From Alteromonas macleodii ATCC 27126 (GTDB lineage Bacteria; Pseudomonadota; Gammaproteobacteria; Enterobacterales; Alteromonadaceae), in contig NC_018632.1 in the NCBI RefSeq assembly GCF_000172635.2, positions 4,092,001 to 4,156,000 of the forward strand: a stretch of 64,000 bases of DNA. Reading direction: 5' to 3'. The notes below the pieces were generated by a model that ran no database searches, had not been told where the DNA came from, and saw only the letters and a program-made list of their open reading frames with translations. Shown here piece by piece: positions 1 to 6,865 of this stretch. Made by a program: the position numbers and the translations under genes. Each line of letters starts with the position of its first letter. The first letter of the stretch is position 1.

Positions 1-24
1 ATTCCCCGCTAGCTGTTCAATCAT
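1..24 (-). CDS. 5' end of the next gene in the TonB-energising operon (partial, probably exbB)
   Basis: An ATG at 24-22 overlaps the TAA stop of the TtpC-like gene by one base (TAATG). It opens a frame reading M-I-E-Q-L-A-G before the window ends. One-base stop/start overlap points to translational coupling. In known TonB2-type operons the gene after the long TtpC/ExbB-like protein is a short ExbB, then ExbD, TonB and a TPR protein. The identity here is inferred only from that order, because seven residues cannot identify a family. Confidence 0.5.
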
Positions 25-1400
25 TAGCTTGCGCTCGCTTGCTTTTGACCATCACTCTTTTGGTCGCTTTTCTCAGCAACGTCAGGCTCGTCATTGCTAA
101 GTACAAGCGCGAAACTTTCGAGCTCTTCGTAGTAATGTCGCGCTTTGCGAGAGAGTACGGCATTTAGAATTAATGCCGGTATGGCCACAACTAAGCCTAA
201 CTCTGTCGTAACCAAGGCTTTAGCGATCCCGCCAGAAATAACTTCGGGGTCGCTTGAGCCAAATGCCGTCATCATTCTAAAGGTTTCAATCATGCCGCTT
301 ACCGTACCTAGAAGACCTAGCAAGGGTGCAACGGCAGCAGTTACAGCAATGGTGCCGTTGTATTTTTCTAGCTTGATTTTGTCTTGCTGGAGTGCAGAAA
401 ACAGTTCGTCGTCGCGTTCAGTTGGCGTGCTTGCACGCTTAGTTATGTCATACAGCTCGCGCTGCATGCCATCAAAGAAGCCCACACCTGAACTGCCCAC
501 CATGTTCACCAGAGCTTTGCCTGATGCTACTTGCTTAACCTTCGGCAAGCGCCATAGCTGAATAACTTTAAACAGTGCGATAAGCGTAGCGAGAAGGGCA
601 AACAAAACGATAGGGATCACCCACACTCCGCCTTTCACAACATGTTCAATTACCCCTTCTGACGCTTGCTCGCGCGTTGCTGCGCGGCCAAGGGTAGGAT
701 CTATTTTAATGCTGCCATTGCCGCTGCTTGCCAAGCTTGCAAGGCTCTTGGTATCCGTATCTGAAAAAGTGGACGTAGAGGTAAACAGGTCTTGCTTACG
801 CTCTGCCGTACCCGCAACGTTTTGTGCTTGCGCCAGATACCACGTCACCGGGCCAAGAGTAAGCACTTTTGCTTGGGTCACTTCGCCATTCGCCAGTACA
901 ACCTTTCCTGCACTGAAATTAGGGGTTTGTTGATTGGCAAACTCTTTCGCTTTTTCACCCACTTTCTGGACTTTGTCAGACAAGCTCATTTCGCTTAATG
1001 ACAGACTGTCTACACCAGTTTGAAGCAGGAAACGGCTCAACAAATTTTGTTGGAACTCTTGTTGCTCGCTCCAGCTCGATAGGCGATTTTCTAACTGTGA
1101 AAGACTAAGGGTTCTTTCGTCCATTTTACGGCGGGCTATCGTGGTTTCATTGCGTAGTTTCATTACCTGCTGTTCAAGCGCACGCAATTCATTAGCCAGC
1201 GCTACCCGCTCTTTACTAATTTTGCTTTCGGTGCGATCCAGACGCGCTTTCGCCTCTTTAATATTGGCCAGCATGCTATCTTCAGGCGCTGCCACTGCCG
1301 GTACACAAACCACAGCAGCACACAAAGCAACACATGCTGCGATGAGAGAGGATCTCAACATTGGATTAAATGCTGTGAGAACGTGAGATAAGCATTTCAT
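24..1400 (-). CDS. MotA/TolQ/ExbB proton-channel family protein, TtpC-like, with periplasmic coiled-coil N-terminus
   Basis: This 458-residue protein is longer than a plain ExbB (about 230-250). It has an N-terminal signal sequence (hydrophobic segment about 15-37), a long charged, coiled-coil-prone periplasmic part (about 45-110), then a C-terminal MotA/TolQ/ExbB domain with membrane segments near 255-275, 350-370 and 395-415. The arrangement matches TtpC, which Vibrio TonB2 systems need for siderophore transport. The role would be to help the ExbB/ExbD motor energise outer-membrane receptors with proton motive force. Its ATG overlaps the DUF3450 stop by four bases (ATGA) and has AAAGGAG seven bases upstream, which supports this start over the internal Met14. 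The receptor gene lies two genes upstream. Family assignment is firm; the TtpC name is inferred from length and context. Confidence 0.85.
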   Translation of the reverse strand: MKCLSHVLTAFNPMLRSSLIAACVALCAAVVCVPAVAAPEDSMLANIKEAKARLDRTESKISKERVALANELRALEQQVMKLRNETTIARRKMDERTLSLSQLENRLSSWSEQQEFQQNLLSRFLLQTGVDSLSLSEMSLSDKVQKVGEKAKEFANQQTPNFSAGKVVLANGEVTQAKVLTLGPVTWYLAQAQNVAGTAERKQDLFTSTSTFSDTDTKSLASLASSGNGSIKIDPTLGRAATREQASEGVIEHVVKGGVWVIPIVLFALLATLIALFKVIQLWRLPKVKQVASGKALVNMVGSSGVGFFDGMQRELYDITKRASTPTERDDELFSALQQDKIKLEKYNGTIAVTAAVAPLLGLLGTVSGMIETFRMMTAFGSSDPEVISGGIAKALVTTELGLVVAIPALILNAVLSRKARHYYEELESFALVLSNDEPDVAEKSDQKSDGQKQASAS

Positions 1401-2173
1401 TCGCTTTCTCCTTTAGCCAGCGTAAGTGGTAAAGAAACAAAATCAGGTTCATGCTTTTTCTCAAAAATAGCGACGGCAAGCGCTACCGATTCGCTATCGA
1501 CATTGTCACTAAATTGCCACTGCCACTCGCCATTTTTAACGTGACCGGCCCCCTGATATTGACCATCGGCGTTGGTAAACCACGCATAGCTGCTGCCAAC
1601 AAAGAACTGCTTAACTAATACATCTTTGTCATCGGGAGCACGCATTACGGTTTCGTTAACCAGAAGTTTGCTATTGAATTGCGCAAGGGATGAAAGTTTT
1701 GCAAGGGTGACCTGAAGCTTATTTGACGTGTCGGCGTCAGCCGCTAATTCGGCTTGCTCTTTATCCCACGTCTGGCGAATAATTTCAGGCAGCGACGAGT
1801 AAAGGCTGTCTACTTGACCTATTACTCCAGTCAATGCACGCTCTACCCCACCCTGTTGTGCTTCAAGCTCACTTTGCTCAGAAAGCAGTGCTTCTCGCTG
1901 GGCTTCTACGTCGGTGGTTGCAGCCTTACTTTCGTCAATCATACTCTGCAGCTGAGTACGTTCAGCTTTAAGCAGTTGAATACGCTGACGCAATGCAGGC
2001 TCTGATTCACGCCACTCGTTTTCTAGCTTTTGCGTCTGGCGCTCAATGCTAATCCACTTTTCAGTGAGCCCGTCGATATCGCTGGCTTTTGTTGCTGCCA
2101 TCACAATACCTGATGAGGCCACGGCAAGTGATACCAGTACAAAAGAAAGCGCTGCACTTCTTTTAACTTTCAT
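1397..2173 (-). CDS. DUF3450 family periplasmic coiled-coil protein
   Basis: A 258-residue exported protein: a signal peptide (about 1-27, ending around V-M-A-A), then a strongly charged helical region (about 40-110, rich in E, Q and R) typical of a coiled coil, then a more globular C-terminal half with a W-F-T and a W-Q-W-Q-F segment. DUF3450 proteins are regularly encoded directly before TtpC/ExbB-type genes in Alteromonadales and Vibrionales. They are thought to assist that TonB system, but no biochemical function is established. An AAGGGA ribosome-binding site precedes the ATG. The gene is coupled to the TtpC-like gene by an ATGA overlap and follows the receptor after about 100 bases carrying a stem-loop. 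Confidence 0.85.
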   Translation of the reverse strand: MKVKRSAALSFVLVSLAVASSGIVMAATKASDIDGLTEKWISIERQTQKLENEWRESEPALRQRIQLLKAERTQLQSMIDESKAATTDVEAQREALLSEQSELEAQQGGVERALTGVIGQVDSLYSSLPEIIRQTWDKEQAELAADADTSNKLQVTLAKLSSLAQFNSKLLVNETVMRAPDDKDVLVKQFFVGSSYAWFTNADGQYQGAGHVKNGEWQWQFSDNVDSESVALAVAIFEKKHEPDFVSLPLTLAKGESE

Positions 2174-2210
2174 TCAAATCCCTTACATCTCTTGGCTGAA
2201 TTAATGAGAT

Positions 2211-2244
2211 TGCCGGCACGTCGATATCGCTATCGAGGCCGGCA
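2211..2244 (-). promoter_or_regulatory. stem-loop between receptor and DUF3450 genes
   Basis: Outer arms TGCCGGC (2211-2217) and GCCGGCA (2238-2244) enclose a second perfect pair, TCGATA (2221-2226) and TATCGA (2231-2236). No T-run follows on the minus strand, so it does not look like a standard intrinsic terminator for the upstream receptor gene. It could be an RNA-processing or 3'-end stabilising structure that lets the receptor be expressed at a different level from the TonB-motor genes downstream. Confidence 0.45.
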
Positions 2245-2275
2245 TTTTTAATGTCTTGTCACTGCTTGCTAAGTA

Positions 2276-4567
2276 TTAGAACTGGTAAGTAGCAGACAAC
2301 AAGAAGCTTCTTTCTGGTTCATTGAAAGTATTCGCCCCTGCGTTAGATGCTTGTGTACCTTCACGCTTAACGCTTTCGTTAAACAAGTTCTTAACCGACA
2401 CGTTGAAGCTTAAGTTTTCGTCGAACGCGTAAATGGCGTTAATGTTGGTGATGGTATAGGCTTCGCGATCATCAGCTTCGATAACGGCGCCCGAATTAAC
2501 GCTGGCCGTAGGGCTTTCTGTCTCACCGTAGTGTTGAGCGCTAAGCACAAGCTCAAGTGCATCGGTTGCTTGCCAGCTTATTAGCGAGTTCACTGTGTAG
2601 TCAGGAACGATAGATAATGGCTGGCCAGTAGATTTATCTTCTGACTCAAGCATCACGGTAAAGTTGGTCGACCACTCAATAGTGCTGGTTACAGGGAACA
2701 ACAAGTTACCTTCAAGGCCAGAAATAACCGCTTCAGGAACGTTAAACCACTGGAATACCTGAACGTTTGCCTCGCCACCTTCTTCGCCAGGTAACACATA
2801 CTCTGGCGGTACATTACCGGTGCCAATTTTGTCTTTATAGTCGTTGTGGAAGTAAGTAATACCCGCGTTCAAACCCTCTTCGTTGGTGTAGTTAACACCA
2901 ATTTCTTTGTTTACTGAGGTTTCGTGCTCTAGGTCAGGGTTTCCTAGAATGTGACACCCGCCACCTAGGTTAGAGAAGTCAACTGGGCAACCATTACCTC
3001 GGGTGTAGTACACGTAGTTAGGGTTTAATTGGTAGAGATTTGGAGCTTTAAAAGCACGGCTAATACCACCTTGAACCACAATATTAGGCGATGCCTGCCA
3101 TGATGCATTCAAGCTCGGGCTAAGGTTTGTACCCGCTTTGCTGTGATCATCAAAACGCAGTCCAGGCGTAAGCGTGATTGAATCAGTTAGCATGATGTTG
3201 TCTTCAACATACACACCTACAAGCGTGGCGTCGGTTTCAGATGGACGATTTTCTGGGTCAGTCTCTACACCAGGAATAGTGCCGTCATCAACCACATTCA
3301 GAGAAAGCTGATTGCTAACTGAATCGTCTAGGGTCTCTTTGCGGTATTCCGCACCAAACGTTGCGGTTTGATTGAAGCCGCCTAACGTTAAAGGCACATT
3401 CCACTCGGTCTTTGCCGTAATGTTCTCTAATTTGATGGTGGTCATCTCAAGGCTATTAATGCGACCTTCACCACCACCTGCAGAGCCTTCACCTAAACGG
3501 CTGTTAGACGTGCTTTCGTATTGGATATAGCTAAATGAATCGCCGAAGTCATACTCACCATTGTGTGTTACGCCGAACGTACGACGGTGCATTACTAGTG
3601 TTTCTTCACCAATTAAGCTCTGAGGATCGGTTTCTGCCAGGTCTTCAGGTTCAGGTATGATGACGTTGCCATTTTCATCAACGGGGTAGCTTACGCCTTG
3701 AAATGCATTGTCACCGGCATAGCGGTTGCCTTGGCGGCTATAGGCTGCTTCAAAGTCCCAGCGATTAATATCATCTTGGTCGAAGCGAACAAGAGTACGC
3801 ACGTCGATGTTTTCAACACCTTCACGTCCTGCACCTACCGCTTTTGCTGTACCGCCGCGGCCCGTTGTTACGTCTGTTGCGTCTAAATTTACGCGTGGGT
3901 CGTCAGCGTCCTGTTCGTTGTAGTTAACAATAGTGCGGTGAGAGAAGCGCTCAGATAAAGGCGCACTTGTTACTAGGTTAAAACGACGGTTGTCGCCTTC
4001 GTATTTATTTGAAGAAAGCTCGGTCTGAGCGGTGATAGAGGTAGAAGCTTCATCAGGAGACTTAGTGATAATATTGATAACACCACCTGATGCGCCAGAG
4101 CCATAGCGAGCCGCTGCTGGACCACGAATAACTTCAATGCTCTCAATCGCTTCAGCTGGAACCCAGTTGCTGTCGCCCTGTGTGTTTCGCTCGCCTGAAC
4201 GGCCCATTTTTACAGAGTTACGCGACAACACTGGCTTGCCGTCAATTAAAATAAGCGTATTTTCTGGACCCATTCCGCGAATGTCGATTTGACGTTTGTT
4301 GCCATACTGTCCTGAGCTTGAGTTACCTGTAAGGTTGATACCCGGCATGGTTCTTACAATTTCAGCGATATCGTTAGTGACAGGACGACGTTTGAAATCT
4401 TCTTCCGTAATGATAGACACGCCTTGGGCTTGCTTCAGCTCTTCAGACGCAGATTGCACAACGGTGGTGTCGAGCGTTTCTATCTCTTCGCTTTGCGCCA
4501 GCACACCCGCTGACAACATGGGAAACAGGGTTCCTAACAAAATAATGCGCTTACCATTTACAGGCAT
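2276..4567 (-). CDS. TonB-dependent receptor, FepA/PfeA-type ferric catecholate siderophore receptor
   Basis: 763 residues from the chosen start. The ATG at 4567 has AAGGAT seven bases upstream; an ATG 48 bases earlier lacks a good site. Order: signal peptide to about residue 25, TonB-box region (D-T-T-V-V, about 31-36), plug domain (about 45-175) with the FepA-family stretch W-V-P-A-E-A-I-E-S-I-E-V followed by R-G-P-A-A-A-R-Y-G-S-G, then a 22-strand barrel ending in Y-Q-F, as outer-membrane proteins do. The G-N-P-D-L-E motif near two closely spaced cysteines is also typical of the FepA group. The expected cargo is a ferric catecholate such as enterobactin or its breakdown products; the exact ligand cannot be read from sequence. 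A near-perfect Fur box lies upstream, and TonB-motor genes follow. Confidence 0.88.
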   Translation of the reverse strand: MPVNGKRIILLGTLFPMLSAGVLAQSEEIETLDTTVVQSASEELKQAQGVSIITEEDFKRRPVTNDIAEIVRTMPGINLTGNSSSGQYGNKRQIDIRGMGPENTLILIDGKPVLSRNSVKMGRSGERNTQGDSNWVPAEAIESIEVIRGPAAARYGSGASGGVINIITKSPDEASTSITAQTELSSNKYEGDNRRFNLVTSAPLSERFSHRTIVNYNEQDADDPRVNLDATDVTTGRGGTAKAVGAGREGVENIDVRTLVRFDQDDINRWDFEAAYSRQGNRYAGDNAFQGVSYPVDENGNVIIPEPEDLAETDPQSLIGEETLVMHRRTFGVTHNGEYDFGDSFSYIQYESTSNSRLGEGSAGGGEGRINSLEMTTIKLENITAKTEWNVPLTLGGFNQTATFGAEYRKETLDDSVSNQLSLNVVDDGTIPGVETDPENRPSETDATLVGVYVEDNIMLTDSITLTPGLRFDDHSKAGTNLSPSLNASWQASPNIVVQGGISRAFKAPNLYQLNPNYVYYTRGNGCPVDFSNLGGGCHILGNPDLEHETSVNKEIGVNYTNEEGLNAGITYFHNDYKDKIGTGNVPPEYVLPGEEGGEANVQVFQWFNVPEAVISGLEGNLLFPVTSTIEWSTNFTVMLESEDKSTGQPLSIVPDYTVNSLISWQATDALELVLSAQHYGETESPTASVNSGAVIEADDREAYTITNINAIYAFDENLSFNVSVKNLFNESVKREGTQASNAGANTFNEPERSFLLSATYQF

Positions 4568-4715
4568 TTGATAATCCTTAATGTGTTGAGTGTTGGCCAG
4601 CCAGTGGCTCGCCATTTCAAAATGTTGTGTCTTGTTACGCGCGGCTTAACTTCATAAATGGCTCTAACGCCAAACATGAGCAAAGCACTAACTATTTGAG
4701 TTAGGGCAATTGGTG

Positions 4716-4730
4716 TGATTATTGTTATTC
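4716..4730. promoter_or_regulatory. weak Fur-box-like site
   Basis: The 15 bases TGATTAT-T-GTTATTC match 10 or 11 of the 14 fixed positions of the 7-1-7 Fur consensus (TGATAAT-n-ATTATCA). It lies about 150 bases upstream of the receptor start. It is suggestive only because a better site lies in the same spacer. Confidence 0.35.
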
Positions 4731-4866
4731 CAAGAAAGAATGCCCAAAAGTGAGACTATCCGTAGAAACTTGCATCCCCTGTCTGTCATAGGGAATTTTC
4801 ATCGCTTTATTTCTCTTCTTATTTGCAAGAAGTGGCTAATCGTGCTCAAATCGCACTGCATCTTAA

Positions 4867-4881
4867 TGACAATTATTATCA
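4867..4881. promoter_or_regulatory. Fur box
   Basis: The 15 bases TGACAAT-T-ATTATCA match the 7-1-7 Fur consensus (TGATAAT-n-ATTATCA) with a single mismatch. The centre lies about 66 bases before the ATG of the hydroxyacid oxidase and about 300 bases before the receptor start. A related AT-rich palindrome sharing ATTATTATnATTTGCA precedes the second siderophore receptor in this cluster, supporting iron-responsive control of the locus. Confidence 0.75.
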
Positions 4882-4939
4882 TTTGCAATTTAATTAATAT
4901 TGAAAGGCTTTTTACTTTCTTTACATAAAACTGACGAAT

Positions 4940-6037
4940 ATGCTTAAAACACCGCTAAATACAATTCCTAAAACCCTTGCAGCACTGTCTGATTACGAGA
5001 ACCTGGCTCGGGAGCGACTAACTCCACAATCGTGGGCGTATATTGCCGGTGGCTCTGCAGATGAATTGTCGATGCGAAGAAATCGAGAAAAACTAGACGA
5101 CCTGTGTTTACTTCCCCGCGCTTTGAAAGATGTCAAACTGGGGGGAACTAAAACCACCTTGTTAGGGCAGCAGTTTGAACACCCTATAATTTCAGGGCCT
5201 GTTGCTTATCAAGCGTTAGCGCATCCCGATGGTGAGATTGCGACGGCGATGGCAACACAAGCTCAAGGCGGCTTGTGGGTAATGAGCACGTTAGCCAGTC
5301 GCTCCTTTGAAGATATATCTAATCAGGTGGAAAGCCCCCGCTGGTTTCAACTCTATGTTCAACCTACCCGTTCACAAACTCTAGAACTCATACAAAAAGC
5401 AGAGCACTTTCAGTTTTCAGCATTGGTAATCACCATCGATGCGCCAATTAACGGCTTGCGAAACCGTGAGCAGAGAGCTGAATTTTCGCTCCCTCCAAAT
5501 GTGCGCGCGGTCAATATAGATACGCCTCCTCCCTTAGCACCCCCTGGAGAAGGCAAGAGCGTGGTATTTCAAGGGCTTATGGCACAGGCTCCTACATGGG
5601 ACGATATTGCTTTTATCCAGCAACACACGTCATTGCCCATTGTGTTGAAAGGTATTCTTAATCCACTGGACGCTCAAAAAGCAGCGGAACTTGGCGTAGC
5701 GGGTATTGTAGTGTCGAATCACGGCGGCCGTGCTTTGGACAGCGTGCCTTCACCGGTAGAAATGCTTCCTATTATTCGCCAAACGGTTGGTGATGAAATG
5801 ATGGTACTGGCCGACAGCGGTGTGCGCAGAGGCGCTGATGTGGTAAAGCTCATGGCACTGGGTGCTAACGCCGTGCTTATTGGTCGGCCTCTGATGTACG
5901 GATTAGCCACGGCGGGGGCATTAGGTGTTGCTCACACTATTCGATTGTTGAGAGACGAGCTTGAAATGACAATGGCGCTTTGCGGCGTAGGCTCCATAGA
6001 AGAAATAAATAAGCACTGTTTATGGCCCACAGCTTAG
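4940..6037 (+). CDS. FMN-dependent alpha-hydroxy-acid oxidase/dehydrogenase (lactate oxidase/LldD family)
   Basis: This 365-residue TIM-barrel flavoprotein belongs to the family that oxidises L-2-hydroxy acids (lactate, glycolate, mandelate) to 2-oxo acids. Seen directly: Y-I-A-G-G-S at about 34-39 (active-site Tyr34), V-L-K-G (Lys237, FMN N1 interaction), and S-N-H-G-G-R with His261 (catalytic base) and Arg264 (substrate carboxylate). There is no long membrane-binding insertion, so a soluble enzyme is likelier than respiratory LldD. Substrate and electron acceptor are not decidable. It diverges from a catecholate receptor across a one-mismatch Fur box and is followed by a PiuC-type gene on the other strand, so it is probably iron-regulated. 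Being FMN-dependent and free of iron, it could stand in for Fe-S lactate dehydrogenases in iron shortage; that is inference. Confidence 0.85.
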   Translation: MLKTPLNTIPKTLAALSDYENLARERLTPQSWAYIAGGSADELSMRRNREKLDDLCLLPRALKDVKLGGTKTTLLGQQFEHPIISGPVAYQALAHPDGEIATAMATQAQGGLWVMSTLASRSFEDISNQVESPRWFQLYVQPTRSQTLELIQKAEHFQFSALVITIDAPINGLRNREQRAEFSLPPNVRAVNIDTPPPLAPPGEGKSVVFQGLMAQAPTWDDIAFIQQHTSLPIVLKGILNPLDAQKAAELGVAGIVVSNHGGRALDSVPSPVEMLPIIRQTVGDEMMVLADSGVRRGADVVKLMALGANAVLIGRPLMYGLATAGALGVAHTIRLLRDELEMTMALCGVGSIEEINKHCLWPTA

Positions 6038-6093
6038 TCAATTTCTTAGAAAATTTCACCGCGCAAACACGCATTACTTGCAGGTCTTTAAGC

Positions 6094-6774
6094 TTAGGTT
6101 TCACTCCACTGTCTTAACAGATTGTGATACACACCCGAAAGCCTTACAATTTCAGCGTTATTAGGCGTCTCGGCGCTAAGTGCCTGAATACTCATATCTA
6201 AGTCGTACAGAATACGGCGTTGTTCAGCACTTCTCACTAAACTTTGCATCCAAAAAAACGATGCGAGTCGACGGCCCTTTGTAACAGGTGTCACTCTATG
6301 TAAACTGGTTGATGGGTACATTACCATATCGCCCGCCGCGAATTTCACACGCTGCTCTCCATAAGTATCTTGGATCACGAGCTCTCCCCCTTCGTATTCT
6401 TCGGGCTCACTGAGAAAAACCGTCATTGAGATATCCGTACGAACCTTTACAGCAGTTCCTGCCACCCGCCTAATGGTATTATCGATATGATCGCCAAATT
6501 CTCCTTCGCTCTGATAGCAGTTGAACATGGGAGGGTATATTTTATTAGGTAGCCCTGCCGCTAATATGTGCTGCGACTGACCCATTAAGCTCAAAATGAA
6601 ATCCCCTAGCTGGCGTGCCGTGGGAGAATCTTCAGGCAACTGCAGGTTTTTCTTGGCATGTAACGCTAAATGCCCCGCTGTTACAGCGCCATCAACCCAA
6701 TCGGCTTTCTCAAGAAGCGACACCGCATCGGTGACTTCTTGTTTGGTAAGGAAGTTCTCAATTCTAACCAGCAT
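6094..6774 (-). CDS. piuC: Fe(II)/2-oxoglutarate-dependent dioxygenase, PKHD-type hydroxylase (PiuC/YbiX family)
   Basis: 226 residues, the usual family length. The facial triad is visible: His96 and Asp98 in D-H-I-D, and His159 in T-S-L-H-R. Arg169 in G-R-R-L is the likely 2-oxoglutarate anchor. PiuC/YbiX proteins are encoded beside Fiu/PiuA siderophore receptors and are Fur-repressed in Pseudomonas and E. coli. Their substrate is not firmly established. Here the gene follows the Fiu/PiuA-type receptor on the same strand, separated by a terminator-like hairpin, so it may be expressed by read-through or from its own start site. Function is known at the enzyme-class level only. Confidence 0.88.
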   Translation of the reverse strand: MLVRIENFLTKQEVTDAVSLLEKADWVDGAVTAGHLALHAKKNLQLPEDSPTARQLGDFILSLMGQSQHILAAGLPNKIYPPMFNCYQSEGEFGDHIDNTIRRVAGTAVKVRTDISMTVFLSEPEEYEGGELVIQDTYGEQRVKFAAGDMVMYPSTSLHRVTPVTKGRRLASFFWMQSLVRSAEQRRILYDLDMSIQALSAETPNNAEIVRLSGVYHNLLRQWSET

Positions 6775-6805
6775 GATGTTCCCATTGTGGCAAAGCGAGT
6801 AAAAT

Positions 6806-6849
6806 ATAAAAAACCAGCCAGAGGTCTTTTTACCTAAGGCTGGTTTTAT
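6806..6849 (-). terminator. intrinsic terminator after the Fiu-type receptor
   Basis: Arms AAAACCAGCC (6810-6819) and GGCTGGTTTT (6838-6847), with an inner AGGT/ACCT pair, are followed on the minus strand by a run of T. It ends receptor transcription before piuC, or attenuates it. Confidence 0.7.
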
Positions 6850-6865
6850 AATAACGAATACTCAA

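Larger units (their letters stand above)
4568..4939. promoter_or_regulatory. divergent promoter region of the catecholate receptor and hydroxyacid oxidase genes
   Basis: This 372-base stretch holds no convincing gene. It contains one strong Fur-like site near the oxidase gene (4867-4881) and a weaker one nearer the receptor (4716-4730). It is AT-rich on the oxidase side. Because the two genes diverge from here, both are candidates for iron control from the same region. Confidence 0.7.

Noticed and set aside
4722..4928. 68-codon plus-strand frame before the hydroxyacid oxidase
   Set aside because: Covers the Fur-box promoter region and shows no protein-like features or ribosome-binding site.
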